Assembly (NCBI GenBank): GCA_037903475.1
Contig: JBAJFG010000167.1
Location: 62,001 to 126,000 of the forward strand
Source: Ancylostoma caninum
Taxonomy: Eukaryota > Nematoda > Chromadorea > Rhabditida > Ancylostomatidae
Length of the DNA: 64,000 nt
Reading direction: 5' to 3'
The position numbers were made by a program, and so were the translations under genes. Shown here piece after piece: positions 11,140-22,409 of the stretch (the stretch's first letter is position 1; the number at the start of each line of letters is the position of its first letter). The notes under the pieces were generated by a model. That model did not search any database and was not told where the DNA came from. It worked only from the letters and a program-made list of their open reading frames with translations.

Positions 11140-12570
11140 TGATACGCAATGTGCATACAGTACCCGCACTAAGTTTGTTAAAAATGAACATCTAGGACGC
11201 GGATTTGCGTTGTTTTCGTTGTAGAGTTATAGCTCATCGTAACAAAGCGATTCACAGACCAAACCAGGCCCCAATAACGGCAATGGAGTGCGCTACCATA
11301 TTTCATGAAATCAGCCTTAAATTCTGATTTTCAACAACGAAATTCGCATGTTTTTCATTCTGCCGCGATCTTGCCGCATATAGCGTGCGACATACTTTGA
11401 TGCGCGGCATGATCCGAGCACTACAGGGTGCGCGCGAATTATTGGCGCGCGGTTTTTTTGAGCCCCAATTGGAAAAGATTGAGCGAATTCACAAGTCACG
11501 TCGTAAATGTCCCTGCTTGAGCCATCTCTACCGTAGGCAGCAGCTGGTTTCCCAAATGACCCCTTCCTGTGCCTACCCAGGCTTCAGGAAATTTCCTGGT
11601 CAAATCGCTGGTGACACGGGGTCGGTTACAGCTCCCTTCCTTTCAAAATTTTCTGGGGTAGGCTTCAGAAGACTCCAACCACCCATGCATGGTATGTCAC
11701 GACTTAGTCTCAGCTACTATGCGCTCATCGTGGATCGAACCGCCAAATGATTACCATAGTCAAAAGAGGCTTTCTATCTAACAGGCCATTCTTACTATTT
11801 TTTTGCAAACTCAGGACTGATAATCACTAGTAATAACAAATATAGTGAATGTTTTGAAACCGTGGAAGACTCCCAATCCTACAGGTAAAAAGTGGCTTTT
11901 CAAACTCGCTCAGCCCCAGTTTACAAGGCAAAATTCATTCAAAAGTGCTTTCACGGTGATTTCCTTGAATTTCCGCTCGTAGGGATTGTGTACGTCACTC
12001 TCTTCGTTTGCATTCCTATGAGTTCTACTAATACATATATGTTAGTGGGTAAAGTCTGTACTATTAAATAGCTAGAAACAAACTGGTTGAAATCCGTTCC
12101 TAAGAAATCTTGGAAAAATCTTGTGAAATAACACCTGCATGCTAAGGGCGGTTTGATCTAAAAGCTTCTCTAAGTCTTCACAGACCAGGAACGAGGTCAC
12201 TCGTCAATCTTGCTCTCGTTTACGGTAGATGCTGCTCCAACGAACATAACCACAGCGTGGCCTTCGAATTCTCTCAATCACCGCTGATTGGGGATCAAAA
12301 AACCACGCGTCAGTAATTTGTGCGCACCCTGTATAAATGACTCTGGAATTTCAACGTTCAAAATCGAAATGTAGACCTGGTTTCACGAAATATGCTAGCC
12401 CACTCCACTGCTGCTTCTGACCCTTGCTTTGGTCTGTGAATCACTTTGTTACGATGAGTTATCGCTCTGGAACGAAAAGAACGCAAATCTGCGTTCTTAA
12501 TGTTCATTTTTAACGAACTTAGTGAGGGTATTGTAGTTCAAAGGTAGCACCTGCATAAATTTTGATCTTG
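11140..12570. mobile_element. Large foldback element, about 1.4 kb
   Basis: The left arm (about 11140-11520) is complementary to the right arm (about 12230-12570). Paired blocks include ACTAAGTT(T/C)GTTAAAAATG, CATCGTAACAAAG(C/T)GATT, CACAGACCAAA and a TACAGGGTGCGC block lying inside the arms at about 11424 and 12335. That inner block resembles the terminal repeat of Tc1/mariner-like elements, so this may be a small TA-flanked element within a larger inverted duplication. The left arm has an insertion of about 70 bases relative to the right. The frames at 11317-11499 and 11385-11750 lie in the arm and are not genes. Confidence 0.6.
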
Positions 12571-13241
12571 GATGCATTATCTATTTTATGATCTTTGTAT
12601 TCTGTAGACGGCCTTGCTAAGCGACAATGAAAATGTTCACGATTCCCCAGGCACTACCTATGACCAGAAGGAATAAGTTATACGCCCATTTGTATAAGTT
12701 GTCACCATCGAACTATAGCTAAGATACCTTCTTGGAGCGCAAAGAAATAGCTGTTTTGCAAGCCAACCGTTCTTTCTCTAAATTTCCTCAGCAAGTGAAA
12801 CTCTTCCCCTTTTTTGCTTTCGGTAGGCCCTATGCACACTACACGTTATTTGCACGCTAGATGATTTCTTCCTGCAAAATTCAAATTTGATCTCACTTCC
12901 TATTTTTGGGCCTTTCGATAAGAACGGTATCGTCGTTTTTCTTCCGTCGCTCGACATCACAGTGCTCGCACAATTCGGTACAACCTTTAACGAAATAGCA
13001 AATAGGAACTTTGTAAAAAACGGAGGTTTCTTAGCTCTGGTGAGAACTTCACCAGTGCACAGCGCACTCGAATGGTTCTGATCAACTCGAGGGCCGAAAT
13101 TGTCCGGCATTTCTTGTACTATAACTCATGCTACCCAACTCCTACCCTTTTCATGTGATAATTCGTGTGATAACTATAATGATTATAAATTTTGAAGTCA
13201 GTAACTGGGCATAATTAGGTGAGGTCAATTGTACTTTTCAG

Positions 13242-13452
13242 GTGCGCCAACTGTGAGGCTGTTGATTACTTGAATGTATTCACTAGCTCTATAACAAATT
13301 TTCTCGGTTTTGTGCCAAGCACGAATCGAATGGTCCTTAACGACGAGAACAACCTCAATCAATATGGACTAGAGGTGGTGCTGCCCGTCTACGAAAGAGT
13401 ATCCAACGATCTACGGCGAAGATATGAGGCAAAGCTGAACCAACACCAGTGA
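13242..13452 (+). CDS. Possible terminal coding exon, unknown product
   Basis: A strong acceptor (GTACTTTTCAG, ending 13241) is followed by about 70 open codons to TGA at 13450-13452. The translation has ordinary protein composition: CANCEAVDYLNVFTSS, then FLGFVPSTNRMVLND, then LNQYGLEVVLPVYERVS, with a basic C-terminus ending EAKLNQHQ. The entry phase needs two bases from an upstream exon. A segment at about 12803-13038 has a donor at 13039 (CTCTG|GTGAGA) but ends in an incompatible phase, so I could not build a gene. I do not recognise the family. It looks more coding-like than the other short frames here. Confidence 0.35.
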
Positions 13453-14089
13453 ATGCGCATTGATTCTTCTGAAGACCAGACAATTGTTAGAGCCTGCTTA
13501 TACTTGCCGTCATAAATATTTACGCATGAAAATAGAAATCTGGAATTACTCGCAATCTCTTCGACAGCAGTGTCTCAGCTTGGCGATCTTGTCCTGCGCT
13601 GTTCTAATGTCGTGTCTTTTGGCGCTATGGACGAATAGTTATCTCCTACATTCCGTTCCTAATTCGTGTTTATGTTTTTTAAACCTCGATGCGTTCTTCT
13701 TAGGAATGCAGAGTTGAAGCAGTTGAAGCATAGAATAGAAATGGTTTCACTGTATACGAATAATCACAGGATTAACTTCAGATAGGGCCGCAGCAGAATA
13801 GGTTTATGTAGAGAACTGTTCGAAAGGACGGTAGCAGAAAATCGAAAGAAACGCTGCAGAATGTTTTCTAGGCGGCAGATGTGTCAGACATAAACTCAGA
13901 GATTGGGATACGGGAAACATGAGCCGAACACGTTTCGAAACCAATTACACCGCGAGGTCAAAGCTTACTTTGTACCCCCCCCCTCAACGCTATGATCTGC
14001 AAAGATGAACGCCGCAAACCTAGAATGGCAGCTCAATCTCGGCGCATACCTATGATCCTACTGAAGACTTGTATGCGTTTAAAGGTGGA

Positions 14090-14235
14090 CACAGCAGTCC
14101 CGCGACGGATTTCTGGATCCGCGACGCGCCCGCACGCGTCTGCACCGCACGCATCTCTTCTGAGCGATTGTTGAACTGGGCCACGGTTAAACCCAGTCTT
14201 CAGCCAGCCTCGTCACCTGACAGGGATGGGGGAGG
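14090..14235. repeat. Dispersed repeat R2, copy 1
   Basis: Shares with 23357-23610 and 60180-60330 the blocks CGGATTT.TG, CGCGTC, CGCACGCATCT and a GGGCCACGGTT(T/A)AA-like phrase. Diverged and non-coding. Confidence 0.5.
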
Positions 14236-14622
14236 GGGGTGGAACGCAGGTTGAACGACACTACAGTTAATCGGATCAGCAGCTAACCTACTGAAGGCAC
14301 GCAGAGTACGTGGTGTGCTGTTCGCAGCAGATGGAACGCAGCGGTTCTTCTCCATGAAGCAATGCCTGCGTTCCATTTTTTGGGGCGCGGCTTGACAGAT
14401 TTTGCTGCGTTTGCTTTATCGAGTTATCCGAGGCTACTATGAAATTGTTTGGAAATTTATATAACTCATAATTTACACACGTATATATTTTTTTAAAGGA
14501 TTGGCAGAACTAAGGGAGTGAATTAAACGAGTACAACTTTTTCACGTAGACAATGCTGTTGCATGAATAATTAACGTGGTCATGCTGACTGCGGCCTCGC
14601 TAAAGTGGTTTCACATGTGATT

Positions 14623-15512
14623 GGGTAAAATGGAGTTGGAGGGGGGGGGGCACTTGATATTGGTGGATAATATCACCTGTCCTACAAGGTCTGACTTGTT
14701 TGCGTTTTAGGTAACTACTCTGATGTTCGCCGCCGGACGAGCTGCCGGAAGAAGAGGTATGTGCCGGTATAGACGGCGCTCTCCTTAGAAGTAGTCCATA
14801 GTATCTAATCTAGTTTTGCATTGCCCAGACGAGGGCCATTGTTTATGACCTCACTGATATGTTTATGGGCTTCGCCCACATACTTCATGTACTATGCTTT
14901 ATCACGCCCCTTTAATGTGAGCATTCTACCACAGCACCGTTAGGTGCAGGTCGGACGAATAACCTGACCAACCCGTGTACAACACACGAGAAGGGAGCCA
15001 CCCATCCTCCCAAAATATAGGCGCCACCCAACCGCCTAGTTAGCCACCACAAAGGAAACGGGAGATCTTATGTTTGCCTGGCCAGTTTACGGCTTAGATG
15101 TTGCCTGAACATTTTACGAGTCAACATCCGATCGGCACAATTTGTGGGTGTTGCCTGATCAAATTCCCGGGCTCGCTGTTTCCTGATCAGGAGACGGGTG
15201 TCTCCTGATCAGATTACGGGTATAGCCTGTTGCCTGACTAGGAAACGGATGTTGCCTTGGTGTTGCCTGACCAGTCTCCGGGTGTTGCCTGACCAGTTTA
15301 CGGCTCTTGCATGCCTGTCCAACAGGCAAGCATGTCTGCTGGTCAGGTAACAAAACCCGTAAATTGTTCAGGTTGCGGAGTTTAGACTACTGTATGTATA
15401 TCAGGGCAGCTAACAAGTCAGAGCGTTCTGGACATGTCAGCTAACAAATCAGAACGTGCCAAGTTATGGACTTTTCTTAGATGCCCCCCCCCCCCTCCCA
15501 ACTCCATTTTGC
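14623..15512. mobile_element. Foldback element FB-B, long copy with internal minisatellite
   Basis: The left end GGGTAAAATGGAGTTGGAG runs straight into a G tract, and the right end is a C tract followed by CCCAACTCCATTTTGC, the inverted counterpart. Inside the right end are two copies of a phrase like CAGCTAACAA(G/A)TCAGA. A short copy of the same family lies at 60338-60550. This copy is longer because of an inserted stretch that includes the minisatellite at 15075-15360. Confidence 0.65.
15075..15360. repeat. Degenerate minisatellite, roughly 27-32 bp unit
   Basis: About nine imperfect units of the form GTTGCCTGACCAGTTTACGG, with variants CCTGATCAGATTACGG and CCTGACTAGGAAACGG. The unit contains a short palindrome (TGATCA or TGACCA). 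The minus-strand frame here shows a matching Q-A/H-P repeat and is a translation of the array. A related inverted fragment sits at 5250-5420. Confidence 0.7.
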
Positions 15513-15834
15513 TCCATGTGACTTGTTATGTGGATGAGTTGTGTTCGTGCACCACTGGATTTTATGAGAGAGAGGAATGTACAGACGGTTCAGAAATGAG
15601 TCGGTATTTGCGCATTTTTACGTAGAGAGATTAGAGAGGCCTTTGGCAAGTCGTGAATGTTCAAGATCGTTAGTCGCAGTGGTTTTTAACTGCCTAACAT
15701 GTTAGAAAGGGTCCCGGAAATGATGTGGGAGTACGTGGGGCACATGTCTCCGCTACGTGGCATACCGCTACATGGCATATGTTGATGATAACTGATATGT
15801 TATTGTCCTTATTTACGCGTGGCTTAGCCCGCGT

Positions 15835-15857
15835 CTCCAAATAAATAAATAAATACC
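15835..15857 (+). repeat. (AAAT)n tract, possible LINE 3' tail
   Basis: CCAAATAAATAAATAAATA directly follows a GGCTTAGCCCGCGTCT phrase. Short AAAT tails of this kind are common at the 3' ends of CR1-like LINEs, but no LINE coding sequence is visible upstream. Confidence 0.35.
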
Positions 15858-15879
15858 GACTCCCCGATGAATGGCCTGT

Positions 15880-16116
15880 ACAGTCTGTCCGAAACGACAA
15901 GTCCGCCCACGCACGCGGGGATAAAGAGGCGGCGCGGCTGGGACGTAAGCTGTTAGCTGCCAAGTCGTTCACGTCACAGCCAAATATTGGTTGATACCTA
16001 AAGATAAGAATGAAACGTGATAGGCAGATTAGAGATGATGACGTGGAGTGCTGGCAAGCGTGGCTGCCTCTTGATCCCCGCGTGCGTTGGCGGACTCATC
16101 GTTTCGGACAGACTGT
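15880..16116. mobile_element. TIR element FB-C copy 1 (MITE)
   Basis: The ends TACAGTCTGTCCGAAACGA and the reverse complement of TCGTTTCGGACAGACTGTA are perfect inverted repeats, with TA at both tips as expected for a Tc1/mariner-type insertion. Pairing continues inward through GCCCACGCACGCGGGGAT and AGAGGC. It is about 235 bp and has no transposase. A second copy is at 18418-18643. Confidence 0.75.
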
Positions 16117-16124
16117 ACAGTGTG

Positions 16125-16389
16125 TTAGCTCAGAGAGGGCCGCTGAAAAGACTTTGGCTTAATTAGGACCTCACCACGGCGTCGGACAAGTGGTCCAATT
16201 TTCACACTTTTTTTGATTGTCCGACGCCGTGGTGAGGTCCTAATTGATTCCTTCCATTTTGATGTTTCTCTACTGTCATCCAGTAAAATCTCTTCCAGAC
16301 GCATCCTGCGGCAATCTCTTCCATCGATGGAACCAGTGTGGTCGCAATTGTGGAGAAGTCGCTTCACCGGCCGGCCCTCTCTGAGCTAA
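16125..16389. repeat. Nested hairpin: outer 18-bp and inner 29-bp perfect inverted repeats
   Basis: Outer arms: TTAGCTCAGAGAGGGCCG at 16125-16142 is the exact reverse complement of 16372-16389. Inner arms: 16161-16189 (beginning AATTAGGACCTCACC, ending GTCGGACAA) is the exact reverse complement of 16217-16245, around a 27-base loop. It abuts FB-C copy 1. No coding content. Confidence 0.85.
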
Positions 16390-17109
16390 TAGGCCATACT
16401 TATGGCGGCGAACCATTGCACTATGATTGCGAAGGCATGTGCCCGATTGCGTTATGCATTCGTTTTTCACAAGTGATATCCTTAATTGCAAAGTCAGGGC
16501 AAAATTTTAATTTCCGCATTTTCACCGAATTCGTCATCTAGGCAATGCCCTGGTCGTGAACAATAGAAAAGTTCCTGAAAAGTCCCACAGCTCATAGTTT
16601 CCATCGACCAATTTTGTTATGGCGTTTGCGCGTTTGCGTAGTCCGTGTTTCCAAATAACGCTATATCGTACACAAAGGACTGCACATAGTCCGTTCGATG
16701 AGGTGAGCGATGATCTCAGGAACTGTTCTTCAAGCTGCATGTATCCGTACGGATAGTCCGACCTTGCCCATTGTGCATGCGCGCAGCCTCGGTCGGCTGA
16801 AACATGCTTTTCCACCGCTACTGTGATCCTCAAATGCTTCATCCCATATCTTGCGACAAAGTTCACAACGAGTTCTCAAACATGAAGTATCTGTTTCAGA
16901 GATGGTGTGGACTTTAGAGAACAAAAACGTGGATGAGCAAGATTTTGATCCCGCCTTGCCTTTAGGGAGCACGGTGCGCTGCAGCATCTTATGTATAATA
17001 TATACAATGTCCATTCTTGCCCTGGTGAATCACGAATACTGGGAATGTTGTCCCTACTCGTACGATTACAACCTTGACGATGCAACGACACAAGGGTAGC
17101 GGCAGTTCA

Positions 17110-18110
17110 ACTCACAGCGATCCATACATAGGCAAACACTTAGTGGTTACGGGTCAAAGCACGACTGTAAATCACCTACGACCTGCCGCAACACAATGTC
17201 GCCTAAGAGCGAATCCATTTACGCCAGTGAATGGCATCTTGTCGCTCATCTTGAATACGACGTCACATTGCAGCACTACCAGCCAAGGTTAACTCCAGAT
17301 TCTTCACATTCCTAGAGGTTGCGCAGAAAGACCATTCCTTCTTGGATGACATACAACTACAAGAAACCAACTTGTCGCATTTTATGTGAAGCATGCAACA
17401 TCATGTAGTATCGAAGGGGATTCCGCAGTTTTGCCAAAATATGGCAGTCTCCCTATCCTTTATGCCAAAATTTAAAAAAAATGTTCCTACCCACTCTTTT
17501 GCGTTCATTTCCACTCCTAAGTACATGACTAGTTCGCTTGCGAATGAACTGTCGAAGTGTGTTGAATTTTGACTACGATTTTTACGCTGTACGTTCAGCC
17601 ACTAAATATGTTTCACGGGCCGCTACACTAGTTGTCAATTGACAGTCAATCCAACGCATACTGCATCTAGGAGACAGAGTGAATTGGACTCCAGCAACTC
17701 GCCATTCAAAAACTGATTTCATTGTTCGTATCTTTTTGAACACATAGCGGACACCCACTCATACATCGGTAGATAGCCTTCTCCATTATGGGTGTGACGC
17801 TTTGTTTTAACCCTTTTCTTCATGGAAATTCTCCCAGATTTTCCATTTTCCTCTCTAGAGCTACTTCACACTCTGTTCTCGATTATAATATCTATTTATA
17901 CCGTACCGCAGTGCTAAAGGGATACCATATGTCCACTATAGGTGTGGTTTCTCCCAGACTCTAGTGAAACTTCGCACAGCACGGTTATTTGACATGCTGA
18001 ACACAAAAATGACATCCCCTTCACACCGCAAGGCATCTCTACACGATTCTTGTAGGCGTACTGTATATCCAGTATCTGCAGCATGGATACTGTAACGTTA
18101 CAAAAAAGCC
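17110..18110. other. No supported gene
   Basis: About 1 kb of AT-rich DNA with only short frames and no clear repeat structure. The 72-codon frame at 17074-17292 has no recognisable motif. Confidence 0.5.
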
Positions 18111-18189
18111 TTAGGGGGTTTTTGCAGTTTTGACGCGCCGCGCCCTATGGTTAGGCATAGACAGCGTCTCGCGCGAGCTCGCACCGTCA

Positions 18190-19030
18190 TCCGCCGCAAG
18201 AGGGCAGGCCCCAGCACGAGCCTGTCGTAGGGTCGGAACCGATACGGAGTCCCCTTTGAGAAATCCAGATTTTACGAAGCCCTCTTTGAAAATAGCTGGA
18301 ATAGCTAGAGTGACCTAGAAGCCAAATGCAGCCTTTTCGAATGTTGAACAGCTGGTTTCAGCTATCATGAAAGTTGAAGACATATTAGAGAAAAGATGAC
18401 CATACAAATATGCGGCACAGTCTTTCCGAAACGACGATTCCGCCTACGCAGGCGCTGATCGAGAGGCGGCGCGGCTGAGACGTACGCTGTTAGCTGCCAC
18501 GTCGTCCACGTCATAGCCAAATCCTTGTGAAGATAACGATGGAACGTGATAAGCAGATTCCAGAGGATGACATGGAGTGCTGGCCAGCGTGGCAGCCTCT
18601 GAATCCCCGCGTGCGTGGGCGGACTCGTCGTTTCGGACAGACTCCTCTAAAAGAAAAAACAGACTCCTCTGAAAGAAACACCAGAAAAGAAGCTTTTCAG
18701 CTTGAAGGAAAGAAGCCCACCAGGGCTGGGATTCATGAAATTATAACCAAGCAAACCAAAGATGGCTAGCATGATTGGTTATCTTATTGACTACATAGTG
18801 TTAAGAGACGCAGGCGGCAAAAATTGGTTTGCTAGCCTGGGTTTGTCTGGCTATCGTCTCATGAATCCCAGTCCAGAAAAGAAGCTTGTTAGCTTGAAAA
18901 AGAAGTTTGAAGGACTCGGGTTCCCGCGCAGCGAGTCGATTTGATCGGCGTTTTGCTTTTCGACCCCTTTACGAAGCCCAGCTTGCCCACCGACAAGCCG
19001 TGCTGGGGCCTGCAAGGGGGTCCTTTGGAG
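18190..19030. repeat. Inverted pair enclosing FB-C copy 2
   Basis: GGCCCCAGCACGAGCCTGTC near 18209 pairs with the reverse complement of the block near 18990-19012 (GGCCCCAGCACGGCTTGTC). Between them lie FB-C copy 2 and a smaller inverted pair, GCTGGGATTCATGA at about 18725 and TCATGAATCCCAG at about 18859. The region is a nest of inverted repeats and not a gene. Confidence 0.5.
18418..18643. mobile_element. TIR element FB-C copy 2 (MITE)
   Basis: The left end AGTCTTTCCGAAACGACGA and the right end GTCGTTTCGGACAGACT are inverted and match copy 1 at 15880-16116. The interior is collinear with copy 1 (GGCGGCGCGGCTG, GCTGTTAGCTGCCA, CGTGATAAGCAGATT, GGAGTGCTGGCCAGCGTGG). Similar length, no transposase. 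Confidence 0.7.
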
Positions 19031-19319
19031 AGCGTCATTTTGCCAGCTCGCACTGCGAGCTGCGTCATGGAATACTCTGGGCCATTCTTTGCCGCTCATG
19101 CTCATGCTGCATGAGTTGTGTTTGTATATATTGGTTTTTTTGTTTTCTTTTATTTTCAGGAAAACTTCCTTCATAGTGCTTGGGCTGACAACTGCTGACA
19201 ACAACATGCTTTGATGCCACATTTCCAGTCCCCTTCATTGCGGCAAGCTGCGTCGTTTGCCGCAACCCCGATGCGAGTCGAAAGGCGAAAAATCAGTTCG
19301 CAGCGAGTGATTTCTCGCG

Positions 19320-19420
19320 CCCAGGGCACAGCACGTAGTGGTCATTGACTAGCAGGGGTTAGTAGGTATCGAGCATATTTGGGGGATTTAGTTACAACAT
19401 TCGGTGATGGTTTCGTATTA
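19320..19420. repeat. Partial copy of the 60.5-kb element left end
   Basis: GGGCACAGCACGTAGTGGTC, then a CAGGGGTTAGTAGG phrase and a GGGGGATTTAG phrase, parallels the left terminus of the element at 60550-61480. Only this end was found here. Confidence 0.45.
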
Positions 19421-19837
19421 GATGTGATGTGTCCATCGATGGTCATGGTTTTTATTCTCGTCCTCTTCTAAAGGATTTTCTTTGAACTTAGACATTCGGG
19501 CGTTTTGAGCGCCGGTCCACACCGTTTCTCGCGGCATGACACCTGCGGGACAAACGCAAAAGTGGTTGGCGCGCCTATTCAGCCGCTAGTTGCGCCTTAT
19601 CCTGCATTAGACCTGCCGTGATCCTGCTACGGAGATAGCAGGATTAAAGGCACGGCCCATCTCATTTCGCCTGTTGGAGGTACTCTGAAGCGAAAATCCT
19701 AGGTATTCATTTGAGTTTTGTAGTCAGTGCATTTGTTTATACACCAAATTCCTAGGCGTTAAAATGAGAGAAAATACCCTTCTCACACACGGATGGATAG
19801 ATGACAGAATCCGAAAAAATGTCTAGGTACAAAACAG

Positions 19838-20010
19838 AGATGCCCAGGCGTTCAAAGTTCGAATTCGTACCTACACCGCGAAACCGAATAATGGTCAGCT
19901 TTCGAGTGGAGATGCCTAGGCCTTCAAAAGCCGAATACGTACCTATACTGCGAAACCAAAAAATGTTCAGCGTTCGAGCGGAGATGCCTAGACCTTCAAA
20001 TTCCCTCAGA
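19838..20010 (+). repeat. 72-bp minisatellite, about 2.4 units
   Basis: Units start GAGATGCC(T/C)AG at about 19838, 19910 and 19982. Because 72 is a multiple of three, the plus frame shows a 24-residue repeat beginning EMPRPSK. The frame is only 72 codons long, has no recognisable domain and no linked exons, so I treat it as a repeat. Confidence 0.7.
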
Positions 20011-20045
20011 CATGGCTAGACATAATGCGCACCTCCTCGCACCTC

Positions 20046-20100
20046 CTTTTCACCTGAAAATGTCTTGGCACTAGACTAAGACATTTCCAGGTGAAAAGGA
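20046..20100. repeat. Hairpin with about 22-bp arms
   Basis: CCTTTTCACCTGAAAATGTC at about 20045 pairs with the downstream GACATTTCCAGGTGAAAAGG, with one mismatch, around a loop of about 13 bases. Confidence 0.7.
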
Positions 20101-20296
20101 TGTGCAATGAGTAATAAACAAAGAAACGAAACAGGACAACATTTACTTCATCAAAAAAGTAAACACTCAAGAAGTAAACAACCATTCAAAAAGCAATATT
20201 CAAAAAGCAACCATTCAAAAAGTAAAAACATTCATGACTTCAAAACAGAAATAAGAGGAAGAATAAATCTTCACATCTTAAAAACAGCTACCACAT

Positions 20297-20453
20297 GTAG
20301 GAAACTCCAAACGTACGCAGACAAGGGTCGGGACCGCGGCGCGGCTCTCTTGGGCAGAGACCGGGCCTTCGCATGCTGAGCGCCTGCGTCTCTGCCTAAG
20401 AGAGCCGGGACCCTTGTCCCGACCCTTGTCTGCGTACGTTTGAAGTTTCCTGT
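20297..20453. repeat. Near-perfect 157-bp palindrome
   Basis: The left half (GGAAACTCCAAACGTACGC, then CAGACAAGGGTCGGGACC, then GGCTCTCTTGGGCAGAGAC) is complementary to the right half, centred near GCATGC at about 20375, with only scattered mismatches. One half is homologous to 52395-52515 inside an intron of the ZP gene. Flanking frames over it are mirror images. Confidence 0.8.
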
Positions 20454-21729
20454 AGATGATGTAAAGTGCACCTGAGAAAACAAAGCTTCAACTTTAAGCG
20501 TCAATAAAGTGACAATAACAAAGTTAACAAAACGTAAAGCACCGTCGAACGGAAAAGAACACCGTGTATTAGAGGCAGTAAAAACCAAAAGATCTTCAGC
20601 AGTGAGCACAATATAAATATATCTGCAAGTGCAAAACGAGGTGCATTTGGTGGGCGGTTAGTGAACTGTACAAATCGAAGTGCATCTTAAGAACAAATTC
20701 CTATTCCTCTTGCTCTTTATCTTCGTTCTCGTCCCCCTCGGCATTCTTCAGCTGACGTCTATATATTTCGCTAAACAGTTAGGATAAAGTTCCAAACAGT
20801 GCTTAGATATGAAGAATATGACACTCACAGGGCGACCTGTGTGCAGTGCAGACCGAATGTATATGAAGGTGGTGACAACAGTAATGATAAGCACTTTGCG
20901 TAAAAATGTCAATCTGAAACTAACAAAATCCAGAACTAGCTCGCCCCACAGAGATGAATTAGGGGAAAATCACTGGAGTTAAGAATTTGAGTTAGGAGAT
21001 TCAAGATTCGGAAGACGGGCCAAACTCGGAAAAAAATCGATAACATCAGTGAAATTGAGAATAAAGGGGTCAAACCTCAAGAAATCGATCGATACAATGA
21101 AATCGATGCCACCCGTACACAGGTTTTCAAAGAAAGCCATTGTTTCGAGCTTGGGACGACAATGAATGCCACTGAAGTACAACAGCATCGAGAACATTAC
21201 GAGTGCACATGAATTTCCCATCACCAGATTGGTATGCTATCATATGGGTGAGAGGGATCATAGGAAAGTTCAGAGGAAGAAAGAGTTCAGAAGCGAAATC
21301 TTTATTTTGTTTTCTTCAGAGGAGAATGGAAATAGAATAGAGGGGCAATAGTTCATGGATTTTATGCATAAAGAAAGCAAGAGACTAACAAAAGCATGAG
21401 TTTTCAAGTGGATTGGAGAAGAAAGACCGGAACAGCATGAATTGAAAAGAAACGAAACAAGAGTTGAAGTGAACGTACTGCATCACAGGCGTCCGCACCA
21501 CCAAGGTCCGCTTGAGACGTCCCTGCTTCCGTGGCGAAATCCATCCGAGCATTCAAACTCCATTCAATCTCGGAGTCAATCGACATCTTCCAAAAAGATC
21601 CTGAAATGAAATACTACAAATAAATTGAAGCAAAACCAGTAGACTGCGAATAGGTAATCGATACAGAACGATAACGAAAAGAAGAGTGGATAGAGAACCA
21701 CCACGAACTGGAAACCCCAACAACGATAG

Positions 21730-22075
21730 CTGTTCCATGACCCATGAAGCGTACGCACACTTCCAATCATGAAAATGATCAAGAAACTGATTTTCGAAAA
21801 TCAGTTTCTTGATTTGGAAGCCAGGAAACATTCGAAAGCCACAGTTGCGCCATGTTACATGATGCAACTGTGACCCATGAAGCATACGTACTCTTCAAAA
21901 TGATCAAAGTGATCAAGGAACTGATTTTCGAGAATCAGTTTCTTGATCTACGAACAAGGAAACTTTCGCAAACCACAGTTGCATCACGTCACATGATGCA
22001 ACTGTGGTGTTTGAAGACACACTGATGTGTCTTCATCATGTAATGAAGCATGATGAAGACACATTTAACAGAATG
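21730..22075. repeat. Tandem array of palindromes
   Basis: A unit of about 130 bp occurs twice. Each unit carries CCATGAAGC(G/A)TACG, then a palindrome, then a CACAGTTGC block. The first palindrome (21778-21813, centred TTTTCGAAAA) is perfect over 36 bases. The second (21911-21948) has a mismatched pair. Further hairpins follow: CACAGTTGCATCA with TGATGCAACTGTG, and GAAGACACACTGATGTGTCTTC. No coding potential. Confidence 0.75.
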
Positions 22076-22409
22076 TTGATTTTCGAAAACGGCAGAAATT
22101 ATTGACGTCTGCGCGGTGTGTCGACCGCGTCAAACGTGGGCGCGCGATTCGAATTTTCACCCAGCAGAACCTAGAAAGCCGCCCAAAGCTGGAAAAATGC
22201 CATGAACGATCACGCATCCGGCTCACCAGTATTTTTTCACGCCTGCGCGGTGTTTCGACCGTGCGGAATTTCGCGCCTGGCGTCACGCAAGTTTGCGTAC
22301 TTGCGAATAATGCCCTGTCGACAGGGCTAAAAACCTGGCGGAACCGAAAAAACGCCTACAATTTTCCCATTCGCAACGAAATGGGTAGGAAAACTGGCCA
22401 AACTCACAG

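Noticed and set aside
12778..13110. Overlapping long open frames on both strands
   Set aside because: Neither translation resembles a known family. The plus-strand donor at 13039 is out of phase with the acceptor at 13241, so no gene model could be made.
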